From positions 124,001 through 188,000 of the forward strand of contig NZ_JAUXZE010000093.1 in the NCBI RefSeq assembly GCF_030694085.1: DNA of 64,000 nucleotides, written 5' to 3'. Below the pieces are notes generated by a model. The model searched no databases, had not been told where the DNA came from, and saw only the letters and a program-made list of their open reading frames with translations. Positions 1 through 6,452 of the stretch are shown in pieces. A program made the translations under genes and the position numbers. The stretch is from Tabrizicola sp. GTDB taxonomy: Bacteria > Pseudomonadota > Alphaproteobacteria > Rhodobacterales > Rhodobacteraceae. Numbering within the stretch: position 1 is the first letter of the stretch; every line of letters begins with the position of its first letter.

Positions 1-1
1 C

Positions 2-505
2 CACGACCAGGGCGAGGCGCTGGCGATGTCGGACCGGGTGGGCGTCATGTCCCAGGGCCGCATCCAGCAGATCGCCGACCCGCGCGAGATCTACAACAAC
101 CCCGTCAACGGATTTGTCGCCAGTTTCGTCGGCGAAAACAACATCTTCAAGGGCGAGGTTCAGCAAGTCGCCGACGGCATGGCCAGTTTCGCCACCCCGC
201 AAGGCACGTTCCGCGCCAGGCTGGGCGACCTTGCTGGCCGCGACGGCAAGCTTTACGTCCGCCCCGAACACACATTGATCTCGGCCACGGCGGCGGCCGA
301 GAACTCGGTCCCCGTCACGATCAGCGACATATCGTTCGAGGGCAACTTCATATCGGTCCACGCGGTCAGCGACAGCGGGGCGGTGCTTTCCGCGGAACTT
401 CGCAACGACGGATCGGCCACGATGCCGGAAAAGGGTGCGAAAGCCTACATGTCCTTCGATCCCGCGCGGGCCGCGATCCTGCCCGACGCGAACGTGCGGA
501 GCTGA
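2..505 (+). CDS. ABC transporter ATP-binding protein, C-terminal part (PotA-like)
   Basis: This is the C-terminal part of the ATPase subunit of an ABC importer; the gene starts upstream of the window. The visible reading frame opens with HDQGEALAMSDRVGVM, which is the H-loop region (switch histidine) of MalK/PotA-type ATPases. After it comes a TOBE-type beta-barrel domain containing VRPEH, typical of spermidine/putrescine and related importers. The Walker motifs lie outside the window. The stop codon is 2 bases before the next permease gene, so the genes form an operon. The substrate (polyamine, or another small cation or amino compound) is inferred from the family only. Confidence 0.9.
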   Translation, partial: HDQGEALAMSDRVGVMSQGRIQQIADPREIYNNPVNGFVASFVGENNIFKGEVQQVADGMASFATPQGTFRARLGDLAGRDGKLYVRPEHTLISATAAAENSVPVTISDISFEGNFISVHAVSDSGAVLSAELRNDGSATMPEKGAKAYMSFDPARAAILPDANVRS

Positions 506-507
506 CG

Positions 508-1434
508 ATGCAGGACCTCCTCCGCCGCTACGGCCCCGGCCTTACCCTGATCATGGCGCTGATGGTCGCCTTCTGGCTCTTGATGCTGGTCATCATCCCG
601 AACATGACGCTGTTCGAGCAAAGCTTCCGACCCTACCTGCCGGTGACCGAGGTCGGCGGCCCGAGGGACACCTACAGCTTCAACAACTATCTCAAGGTCT
701 TCGATGGCAGCATCGAACGCAGCTTCCTTGGCTTCACCTTCACGATCCCGGTGCATGTGCTGACCTTCTGGCTGACGATCTGGTATTCGATGGTCGTGAC
801 GGTCATGTGCTTCCTTCTGGCCTATCCGCTGGCCTATTACATGGCCAAGATCGTCAATCCCCGGTCGCTGCCGACGCTGATCCTGCTCTTGTTCATCCCG
901 CTCTGGGTGTCCGAGGTGCTGCGCGCCTTCGCCTGGTGGATCATCCTTGCGTTCCGCGGTCCGCTGAACTGGCTTTTGCTGAACCTGGGTTTGATCGAGG
1001 ACCCGATCCGCTGGACCAACATGGGCTACACCGGCGTCGTGATCGGGCTGGTCTACACCTATGTCCTTTTCATGCTTTTCCCGATCTACAACGCGATCCA
1101 GTCGCTGGACACCAACCAGATCGAGGCGGCCGAGGACCTGGGTGCGCCCTGGTGGAAGATCCACTGGCGCATCGTGCTGCCCCATTCGAAGCCCGGCATC
1201 GCTTCGGGGTCGGTGATGGTCTTCATGCTTTCCGCCGGCTCGCTTCTGGTGCCGTCGATCCTGGGGTCCACCACCTCGCAATGGTTCACCCAGACGATCA
1301 ACCAGTGGTTCAACGACGCGCTCGACTGGAACACGGCCTCGGCCTATGCCTTCCTGCTGCTTCTCCTCTGCACCCTTTTCGTCAGCCTGGCGATGTGGGT
1401 CTTCCGGGTGAAGCTGTCCGACATCGCGAAGTAG
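508..1434 (+). CDS. ABC transporter permease, PotB-like
   Basis: A 308-residue inner-membrane permease of the binding-protein-dependent type. It has a long first hydrophobic segment (about residues 12-32), a periplasmic loop, and further membrane spans. The cytoplasmic EAA loop is visible as AAEDLGAPWWKIHWRIVLP (about residues 210-230), the site that contacts the ATPase. Length and layout fit the PotB half of polyamine-type importers. It begins 2 bases after the ATPase stop and is followed 12 bases later by a second permease, so the two should form a heterodimeric channel. The substrate is not determinable from sequence alone. Confidence 0.88.
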   Translation: MQDLLRRYGPGLTLIMALMVAFWLLMLVIIPNMTLFEQSFRPYLPVTEVGGPRDTYSFNNYLKVFDGSIERSFLGFTFTIPVHVLTFWLTIWYSMVVTVMCFLLAYPLAYYMAKIVNPRSLPTLILLLFIPLWVSEVLRAFAWWIILAFRGPLNWLLLNLGLIEDPIRWTNMGYTGVVIGLVYTYVLFMLFPIYNAIQSLDTNQIEAAEDLGAPWWKIHWRIVLPHSKPGIASGSVMVFMLSAGSLLVPSILGSTTSQWFTQTINQWFNDALDWNTASAYAFLLLLLCTLFVSLAMWVFRVKLSDIAK

Positions 1435-1446
1435 GGGAGGCCGACC

Positions 1447-2310
1447 ATGCATCGTTTCCGTCAGAACCTTGCCCATCTCTACATGGTGCTGTTCCTGGTA
1501 TTCCTTTTGGCGCCGCTGGTGGTGATGTCCGGCGCGGCCTTCAACGATTCGAAGCTGCCGTCGATCGTGCCCTGGCGCGGGTTCACGACGATGTGGTTTT
1601 CCGCGATGGTGCAGGACCAGCGCATGATGCTGGCCTTCGTGAACACGCTTTGGGTTGCGGTCGCGGTGGCGATCCTGGCGGTGATCGTGGGCACGGCCTC
1701 GGCGATCCTGATCAACTCGGTCTCGGGCAAGGTGCGGACCGTGCTTTACGGGCTGATGATCTCGACCATCCTGATCCCCGGCGTGGTGATCGGCATTTCG
1801 ACGATGATCCTCTGGACCAAGATGGGCAATGCGCTGGATACCGAGTTCTTCCTGTTCAACCCGGGGCTGCATCTGTCCGTCCTGGGCCAGGTTAGCTATA
1901 TTGCGGCGATGGTGATGCTTCTGGTTCTGGCGCGGTTGCAAAGCTTTGATGCCGGTCTGGAAGAAGCGGCGCTGGATCTTGGGGCGTCACATACCCAGGT
2001 CATGCGCCGGATTCTGCTACCGCATCTTTACCCGGCCATCGGGGCCGGGGCGGCGGTGGCCTTCTTCCAGTCTATCGAAAACTTCAACGTCACGCAGTTC
2101 ACCCGGGGCGGCGCCGATACGCTGACCGTCTATGTCTTCAGCCAGGTCCGCTCCGGTATCACGCCGACGATCAACGCACTGGCGTTCCTCTTGATCTGCG
2201 TGACCCTGGTAATGGCCCTGGTCTACGAGATCAACCGCCGCCGCCGCGCCCGGATCGAGGCCGAGCGCGAGGCCGAGGCGCGTCGCGCCGAAGAGGCGCT
2301 GCTGCTCTGA
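1447..2310 (+). CDS. ABC transporter permease, PotC-like
   Basis: A 287-residue second permease of the same importer. It has an N-terminal membrane segment (about 12-34) and further spans. The EAA loop reads EEAALDLGASHTQVMRRIL (about 166-184). The end is a highly charged, arginine- and glutamate-rich cytoplasmic tail (RRRRARIEAEREAEARRAE). The start has a purine-rich GGGGAGG upstream. It is the last gene of the operon; a long imperfect inverted repeat begins 7 bases after the stop. The family assignment is firm, the substrate is not. Confidence 0.87.
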   Translation: MHRFRQNLAHLYMVLFLVFLLAPLVVMSGAAFNDSKLPSIVPWRGFTTMWFSAMVQDQRMMLAFVNTLWVAVAVAILAVIVGTASAILINSVSGKVRTVLYGLMISTILIPGVVIGISTMILWTKMGNALDTEFFLFNPGLHLSVLGQVSYIAAMVMLLVLARLQSFDAGLEEAALDLGASHTQVMRRILLPHLYPAIGAGAAVAFFQSIENFNVTQFTRGGADTLTVYVFSQVRSGITPTINALAFLLICVTLVMALVYEINRRRRARIEAEREAEARRAEEALLL

Positions 2311-2316
2311 CTTCCC

Positions 2317-2383
2317 GCTCGTCGATGACTTCGTCACTCCTCGCTGGGGTTCTGCGAGGAGAAGACGAAGTCGCACGACGAGC
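2317..2383 (+). repeat. Inverted repeat directly after potC-like stop; repeat family R3, copy a
   Basis: Two arms of about 28 bases, GCTCGTCGATGACTTCGTCA... and its near-complement ending GACGAAGTCGCACGACGAGC, surround a short loop, so the transcript could form a long hairpin. The left arm recurs with one change at 12254-12281, also just after a stop codon. There is no U-run after the hairpin, so it is not a standard intrinsic terminator. It could act in 3'-end protection, in Rho-dependent termination or as a protein-binding palindrome; the function is unknown. Confidence 0.7.
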
Positions 2384-2397
2384 CAGGGCTGGGAGGG

Positions 2398-2470
2398 GTT
2401 AAGAAATCCTGAACGTTCACAGGCAAGATTCTGATTAAAAAGGAATATCCGGTTTTGTCCACCGTGGACA
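2398..2470 (-). repeat. 73-base 3'-end element, copy A (palindrome plus TTAA box)
   Basis: Read on the minus strand it starts with the 15-base palindrome TGTCCACGGTGGACA and ends with CGTTCAGGATTTCTTAAC. It aligns without gaps to copies at 5695-5767 and 34097-34169. It begins 7 bases after the stop codon of the hydrolase gene encoded on the same strand. Its function is unknown. Confidence 0.75.
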
Positions 2471-2477
2471 GAGCCGC

Positions 2478-3281
2478 CTAGAGCCCCTCCAGAAGTGCGG
2501 CGCACAGCGAAGACGTCGGGTCCTGCAGCCCGTCGATCACGCTGAAATGGTGGTGTCCCGGATCGGCAGTCCAGGGGCAGCCCCATTCCTCGGACAGAAG
2601 TCGCGCCTGCATCAGAAAGGCCGGCCGCTCCTCGGTTCCAACCCAGACGCGGGCGCTGACCCCGTCGCGCAAGCGGTGCCGCGCCGGGCTTTCTGCCGCG
2701 GCCTCCGCCGCATCGATCTTCAGGGTCCGGTTCATTTCGGTCGCGATCAGCGGCCCCAGCTCGGCCAGGGGAGAGATCGGCACGACCCGCGTCACCGGCA
2801 CCGGCATGTCGTCGCAGCCCATCCGGGCCGACAGATGCCCCCCGGCGGAATGTCCCGTCACCACCATCGGTCCCGCGACGCGGGTGCCGACGAACCAGCA
2901 GGCTCGCGCAATCTCGGCCGTCATCTCGGCAATCCGGGCTGCGGGAGCCAGGGTGTAGCTTGGCATCGCCACCGCATAGCCCCGCGCCAGGGGACCCGCC
3001 GCCAGATGCGACCAGTGCGCCTTCGAAAACAGGTGCCAGTAGCCACCGTGAACAAAGACCACCACCCCCTTGGGCGTGCTCTCGGGCAGGAAGAGGTCCA
3101 GCTTTTCGCGCGGCGAGGGGCCATAGGCAAGGTCAAGCTCGGCCTGCTTGCCCAACGCACGCCGAAAACCTGCCGCCGCCTCGGTCCAGCGGGGCGGATA
3201 GTCGGCGGCCCCCGCGATGAAGGCTCCGTTCGCGTAGTCGCGGTCCGGGTCGGGCCAGCCATAGGGCGGTCGGTCGGTCAC
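2478..3281 (-). CDS. Alpha/beta hydrolase, kynurenine formamidase/esterase-like
   Basis: A cytoplasmic serine hydrolase of the alpha/beta fold. The oxyanion-hole motif is HGGYW and the nucleophile elbow is GHSAGG; a late HHHFSVID segment supplies the likely catalytic histidine. The order and the N-terminal DYANGAFI...YPPRW segment resemble arylformamidase/esterase families. I chose the GTG at 3281 because GGAG lies 6 bases upstream. An in-frame upstream start at 3380 would add 33 residues of poor-quality sequence and run through the region upstream of the divergent pstB promoter. No tryptophan catabolic gene is nearby, so the kynurenine formamidase role is only a possibility. Confidence 0.75.
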   Translation of the reverse strand: MTDRPPYGWPDPDRDYANGAFIAGAADYPPRWTEAAAGFRRALGKQAELDLAYGPSPREKLDLFLPESTPKGVVVFVHGGYWHLFSKAHWSHLAAGPLARGYAVAMPSYTLAPAARIAEMTAEIARACWFVGTRVAGPMVVTGHSAGGHLSARMGCDDMPVPVTRVVPISPLAELGPLIATEMNRTLKIDAAEAAAESPARHRLRDGVSARVWVGTEERPAFLMQARLLSEEWGCPWTADPGHHHFSVIDGLQDPTSSLCAALLEGL

Positions 3282-3390
3282 GTCGGGCTCCAGTCTGCGT
3301 GCCGGCAGACTGCGCCGGGCCTCGAGCCACCGCAAGAGCCAGCGCAGACCACATGCGCCTAATGCAGCGTATCCCGGCATCCGTTGCTGT

Positions 3391-3419
3391 CTGTCATTGG
3401 ACTGTTACATTTCCGTCGC
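3391..3419 (+). promoter_or_regulatory. Pho box upstream of pstB
   Basis: CTGTCAT (3391-3397) and CTGTTAC (3402-3408) are direct repeats with an 11-base period, and a weaker third repeat CCGTCGC sits at 3413-3419. This is the layout of PhoB operators (CTGTCAT-type repeats with 4-base AT-rich spacers). It lies about 70 bases before pstB, and phoB itself is the third gene of the operon. Autoregulation under phosphate limitation is therefore inferred. Confidence 0.75.
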
Positions 3420-3487
3420 ATAGGCTTCATCATGCCGTCCTAGAGCGGCAGTGTGGGCGGCAGGTAGCGGCGGTGATGGAGCGAGCG

Positions 3488-4285
3488 ATGGACGACATGC
3501 GCGGAACGGTCAGGGACATCAGGTCCACGACCATGAAGATCAGCGCCTCGGACGTGCAGGTCCACTACGGGCAGAACCATGCACTGAAGGATGTGTCGGT
3601 CGATATCCAGGACCGCGCGGTGACGGCCTTCATCGGCCCGTCGGGCTGCGGCAAGTCGACCTTCCTGCGCTGCCTGAACAGGATGAACGACACTGTCGCC
3701 TCGGCGCGCGTGACGGGCACGATCCTGCTGGACGGCGAGGATATCTACGACCCACGCGTCGACCCGGTGCAGCTGCGGGCCAAGGTGGGCATGGTGTTCC
3801 AGAAGCCGAACCCCTTCCCGAAGTCGATCTACGACAACGTCGCCTACGGGCCAAAGATCCACGGCCTGACCCGCAACAAGGCCGAGCTGGACGAGATCGT
3901 CGAATCTTCGCTGCGGAAAGCCGCGCTCTGGAACGAGGTCAAGGATCGTCTCGACGCCGCCGGCACCGGGCTTTCCGGCGGCCAGCAGCAGCGCCTTTGC
4001 ATCGCGCGCGCCGTAGCGACCGGGCCGGAGGTTCTGCTGATGGACGAACCCTGCTCGGCGCTGGACCCGATCGCGACGGCCCAGGTCGAGGAGCTGATCA
4101 GCGAGTTGCGCAACCAGTTCTCGGTGGTGATCGTGACCCACTCGATGCAGCAGGCCGCGCGCGTCAGCCAGAAGACGGCGTTCTTCCATCTGGGAAACCT
4201 GGTTGAATACGCCGACACGACCGAGATCTTCACCAACCCGAAGGACCCCCGCACCGAGGCCTACATCACCGGCCGGATCGGATAA
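3488..4285 (+). CDS. pstB: Phosphate ABC transporter ATP-binding protein PstB
   Basis: The ATPase of the high-affinity phosphate importer PstSCAB. It contains Walker A GPSGCGKST, the Q-loop in MVFQKPNPFPKSIYDNV (a PstB hallmark), the signature LSGGQQQR, Walker B VLLMDEPCSALDP and the H-loop VTHSM. The chosen ATG at 3488 has GGAG 6 bases upstream and gives 265 residues, close to the usual PstB length; ATGs at 3476 and 3497 are alternatives. It is followed by phoU and phoB. The partner genes pstS, pstC and pstA are not next to it, which is unusual. Confidence 0.93.
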   Translation: MDDMRGTVRDIRSTTMKISASDVQVHYGQNHALKDVSVDIQDRAVTAFIGPSGCGKSTFLRCLNRMNDTVASARVTGTILLDGEDIYDPRVDPVQLRAKVGMVFQKPNPFPKSIYDNVAYGPKIHGLTRNKAELDEIVESSLRKAALWNEVKDRLDAAGTGLSGGQQQRLCIARAVATGPEVLLMDEPCSALDPIATAQVEELISELRNQFSVVIVTHSMQQAARVSQKTAFFHLGNLVEYADTTEIFTNPKDPRTEAYITGRIG

Positions 4286-4295
4286 GGAGCAGGCG

Positions 4296-4997
4296 ATGAA
4301 CACCGCACATATCCTCACGGCCTTCGACCGCGATCTAGAAGCGGCTCAGGCGCTGGTCATGCGCATGGGCGGGCTGGTCGAGGCCGCGCTCTTGGATGCT
4401 GCCGAGGCACTGGACACCCGCGACGAGGACATGGCCGCCCGGGTCAGGGCCGGCGACGCCGCCATCGACGCGCTGGAGGACGAGATCAACACCCGCTGCG
4501 CCCTGCTTCTGGCGCTGCGTGGCCCGACTGCTGGCGACCTGCGGACCGTGCTGACCGTGATGAAGATCGCGGCGGCCCTGGAACGGGCGGGGGATTACGC
4601 CAAGAACCTGGCCAAGCGAACCGCCGCCTTGTCGCAGATGACGACCGTGCCGGGGGCCTCGGGCTCGATCCGGCGGCTGGCGAAGGCCGTGGTGCAGATG
4701 CTGACCGACGCGTTGGACGCTTATATCCGCCGCGACCTGAAGCTGGCCGAGGACGTGCGCGCCCGCGACCGCGACATCGACCAGATGTACAACTCGATCT
4801 TCCGCGAGTTCCTGACCCACATGATGGAGGACCCGCGCACCATCGGGCCTTGCATGCACCTGCATTTCATCGCCAAGAACATCGAACGTGTCGGGGACCA
4901 TGCGACCTCGGTGGCCGAGCAGGTGATCTACCTCGTGACCGGCGCGCTGCCCGAGGATGAGCGGCCGAAGGTCGACAGCACCGGGGTGGGGGCCTGA
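4296..4997 (+). CDS. phoU: Phosphate signalling protein PhoU
   Basis: A 233-residue all-helical protein with two PhoU repeats. The metal-binding E/D-x3-D signatures appear as ERAGDYAKN in the first half and ERVGDHATS in the second. PhoU links the Pst importer to the PhoR kinase and keeps the Pho regulon off when phosphate is plentiful. The start has AAGGAG about 6 bases upstream. It lies 10 bases after pstB and 2 bases before phoB, so the three genes are co-transcribed from the Pho box promoter. Confidence 0.94.
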   Translation: MNTAHILTAFDRDLEAAQALVMRMGGLVEAALLDAAEALDTRDEDMAARVRAGDAAIDALEDEINTRCALLLALRGPTAGDLRTVLTVMKIAAALERAGDYAKNLAKRTAALSQMTTVPGASGSIRRLAKAVVQMLTDALDAYIRRDLKLAEDVRARDRDIDQMYNSIFREFLTHMMEDPRTIGPCMHLHFIAKNIERVGDHATSVAEQVIYLVTGALPEDERPKVDSTGVGA

Positions 4998-4999
4998 CG

Positions 5000-5692
5000 A
5001 TGGGAAAGGGCGGACAGCCACGGGTCCTGTTGGTCGAGGATGAACCGGCGCAGCGGACGGTGCTGGCCTACAACCTGGAAGCCGAGGGCTTTGCGGTGAC
5101 CCAGGCCGACAACGGCGAGGACGCAATGGTCCTGGTCGACGAGGAAGAGCCGGACATCATCATCCTGGATTGGATGATGCCGAAGGTCAGCGGAATCGAG
5201 GTCTGCCGCCGGCTGAAGATGCGGCCGGAGACGCGGGGGATTCCGATCATCATGCTCTCGGCCCGGGCTGAGGAAGTGGACCGGATCCGCGGGCTGGAGA
5301 CAGGCGCGGACGATTATGTGGTGAAGCCCTATTCGGTGCTGGAACTGATGGCGCGGGCCCGGGCGCAGCTGCGGCGCGTCAGGCCCTCGACTGCCGGGGT
5401 GGTGCTGGAGCACGAGGATATCCGGCTGGACCCCGAAAGCCACCGGGTCTACCGGAGCGAGAAGGTGCTGAAGCTGGGGCCGACCGAATTCAAGCTTCTG
5501 GTCACGCTGATGGAGCGGCCGGGGCGGGTGTTCAGTCGCGAGCAACTTCTGGACCTGGTCTGGGGTCGGGACATCTATGTCGATACCCGGACGGTGGACG
5601 TGCATGTGGGACGGCTGCGCAAGAGCCTGATGCAGCATGGTGGGGCCGACCCGGTGCGCACGGTGCGCGGCGCGGGCTACGCCCTGGGGTGA
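5000..5692 (+). CDS. phoB: Phosphate regulon response regulator PhoB
   Basis: A 230-residue OmpR-family response regulator. The receiver domain (about 8-120) has the acidic pair in VEDE, the phospho-acceptor Asp57 (ILDWMMP) and the conserved lysine in VVKPYS. A winged-helix DNA-binding domain fills the rest (LGPTEFKLL...SREQLLDLVWG...VDVHVGRLRKSL). It is translated right after phoU (2-base gap). It should bind the Pho box ahead of pstB and other phosphate-starvation genes. The sensor kinase phoR is not in the window. Confidence 0.94.
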   Translation: MGKGGQPRVLLVEDEPAQRTVLAYNLEAEGFAVTQADNGEDAMVLVDEEEPDIIILDWMMPKVSGIEVCRRLKMRPETRGIPIIMLSARAEEVDRIRGLETGADDYVVKPYSVLELMARARAQLRRVRPSTAGVVLEHEDIRLDPESHRVYRSEKVLKLGPTEFKLLVTLMERPGRVFSREQLLDLVWGRDIYVDTRTVDVHVGRLRKSLMQHGGADPVRTVRGAGYALG

Positions 5693-5694
5693 TC

Positions 5695-5767
5695 TGTCCA
5701 CGGTGGACAAATCTGGATTTCGTTTTGAAATCAATATATTGATTGCGGACGTTAAGCTTCCGTCAAC
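5695..5767 (+). repeat. 73-base 3'-end element, copy B
   Basis: Starts 2 bases after the phoB stop with the perfect palindrome TGTCCACGGTGGACA, continues through TGAAATCAAT and GCGGACGTTA, and ends CGTCAAC. It has the same length, without gaps, as the copies at 2398-2470 and 34097-34169. The palindrome could form a 6-bp stem with a 3-base loop in the phoB mRNA. Confidence 0.75.
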
Positions 5768-5830
5768 TATTGACTGCTGCGCGGGCCGGGTCGGCTTTCA
5801 TTCGGAACGCTGCCGCGCGAAGTCCCCCGT

Positions 5831-5885
5831 CTTGTCGTCGGGGCTTGCGCCCTCCTCCTCGGCTGACGAGGGGCGCTGCCCCTCG
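5831..5885 (+). repeat. Dispersed GC-rich repeat R2, copy a
   Basis: Contains CTTGTCGTCGGGGCTTGCGC and, further on, GAGGGGCGCTGCCCCTC, which can form a hairpin. The same arrangement is present in the opposite orientation at 38309-38363. It lies in the 337-base gap between phoB and the NTF2-like gene, which otherwise holds only the 73-base element and an R1 repeat. Confidence 0.6.
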
Positions 5886-5937
5886 AGCGTCCCGGACGGT
5901 ATCAGCAGTATCTCAGGCTGTGGGGCGGGCAAAGGGC

Positions 5938-5972
5938 GCCTCCGGCGGGGATATTTGGGCAAAGATGAAAGG
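5938..5972 (+). repeat. Dispersed intergenic repeat R1, copy a
   Basis: A 35-base unit that begins GCCTCCGGCGGGGATATTTG and ends GCAAAGATGAAAGG. Identical or near-identical units occur at 14020, 18656, 19883 and 34357, and half of it in the opposite orientation at 59887. Always intergenic in this window. Confidence 0.85.
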
Positions 5973-6029
5973 CTTTGCGTTTGGCGGGTTTCGGCGCAGT
6001 CTTGGGCCGGGGTGACGGCGGAGGGATGG

Positions 6030-6452
6030 ATGGCCTGGGGTGCAGAGCATGACGCGGTGCGGGCGGTGGTCGTGGACTACCTGGAGGGGATGTGCTGGGG
6101 TGATGAGGCGAAGCTGCGGCGGGCGTTTCATCCCGGTGCCCTGCAGGTCGGGCATTTCGGCGAGACCTATGAATTCTTCCCGCTGGAGGAGTTCATTGCC
6201 TGGTTGAAGAGTGCGGAGACGGAGGCCGAGGGCTCCCCGATCATCGCCGAGCTGCTGTCGATCGAAGTGACCGGGACGGTGGCGGTTGCGAAGCTGACCG
6301 ACACCTGTTTCGGCACGGATTTCACCGATTACCTGGTGATGGTGAAGGACCGGCCCGATGCGATGGGGCGTTGGCAGATCGTGACCAAGGCCTATCACGT
6401 CCATGCCGGGCAGGGGCTGCCGGCAGGGGCCCAAACGTCGGCTGGGGCCTAG
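6030..6452 (+). CDS. NTF2-like protein (putative lumazine-binding/SnoaL-type fold)
   Basis: A 140-residue cytoplasmic protein. The pattern AVRAVVVDYLEGMCWGDEAKLRRAFHP, a middle FFPLEEFIAWL, and a final strand GRWQIVTKAYHVH are typical of the nuclear-transport-factor-2-like cone fold, especially the small lumazine-binding-like group. I can name no reaction. ATG at 6030 is preferred because GGAGG lies 5 bases upstream. Its stop codon shares the CTAG tetranucleotide with the stop of the convergent aminotransferase gene. Confidence 0.72.
   Translation: MAWGAEHDAVRAVVVDYLEGMCWGDEAKLRRAFHPGALQVGHFGETYEFFPLEEFIAWLKSAETEAEGSPIIAELLSIEVTGTVAVAKLTDTCFGTDFTDYLVMVKDRPDAMGRWQIVTKAYHVHAGQGLPAGAQTSAGA

Noticed and set aside
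435..1941. Long open frames on both strands over the permease genes (about 490 codons each)
   Set aside because: Low-complexity composition and full overlap with two recognisable ABC permeases; shadow frames.
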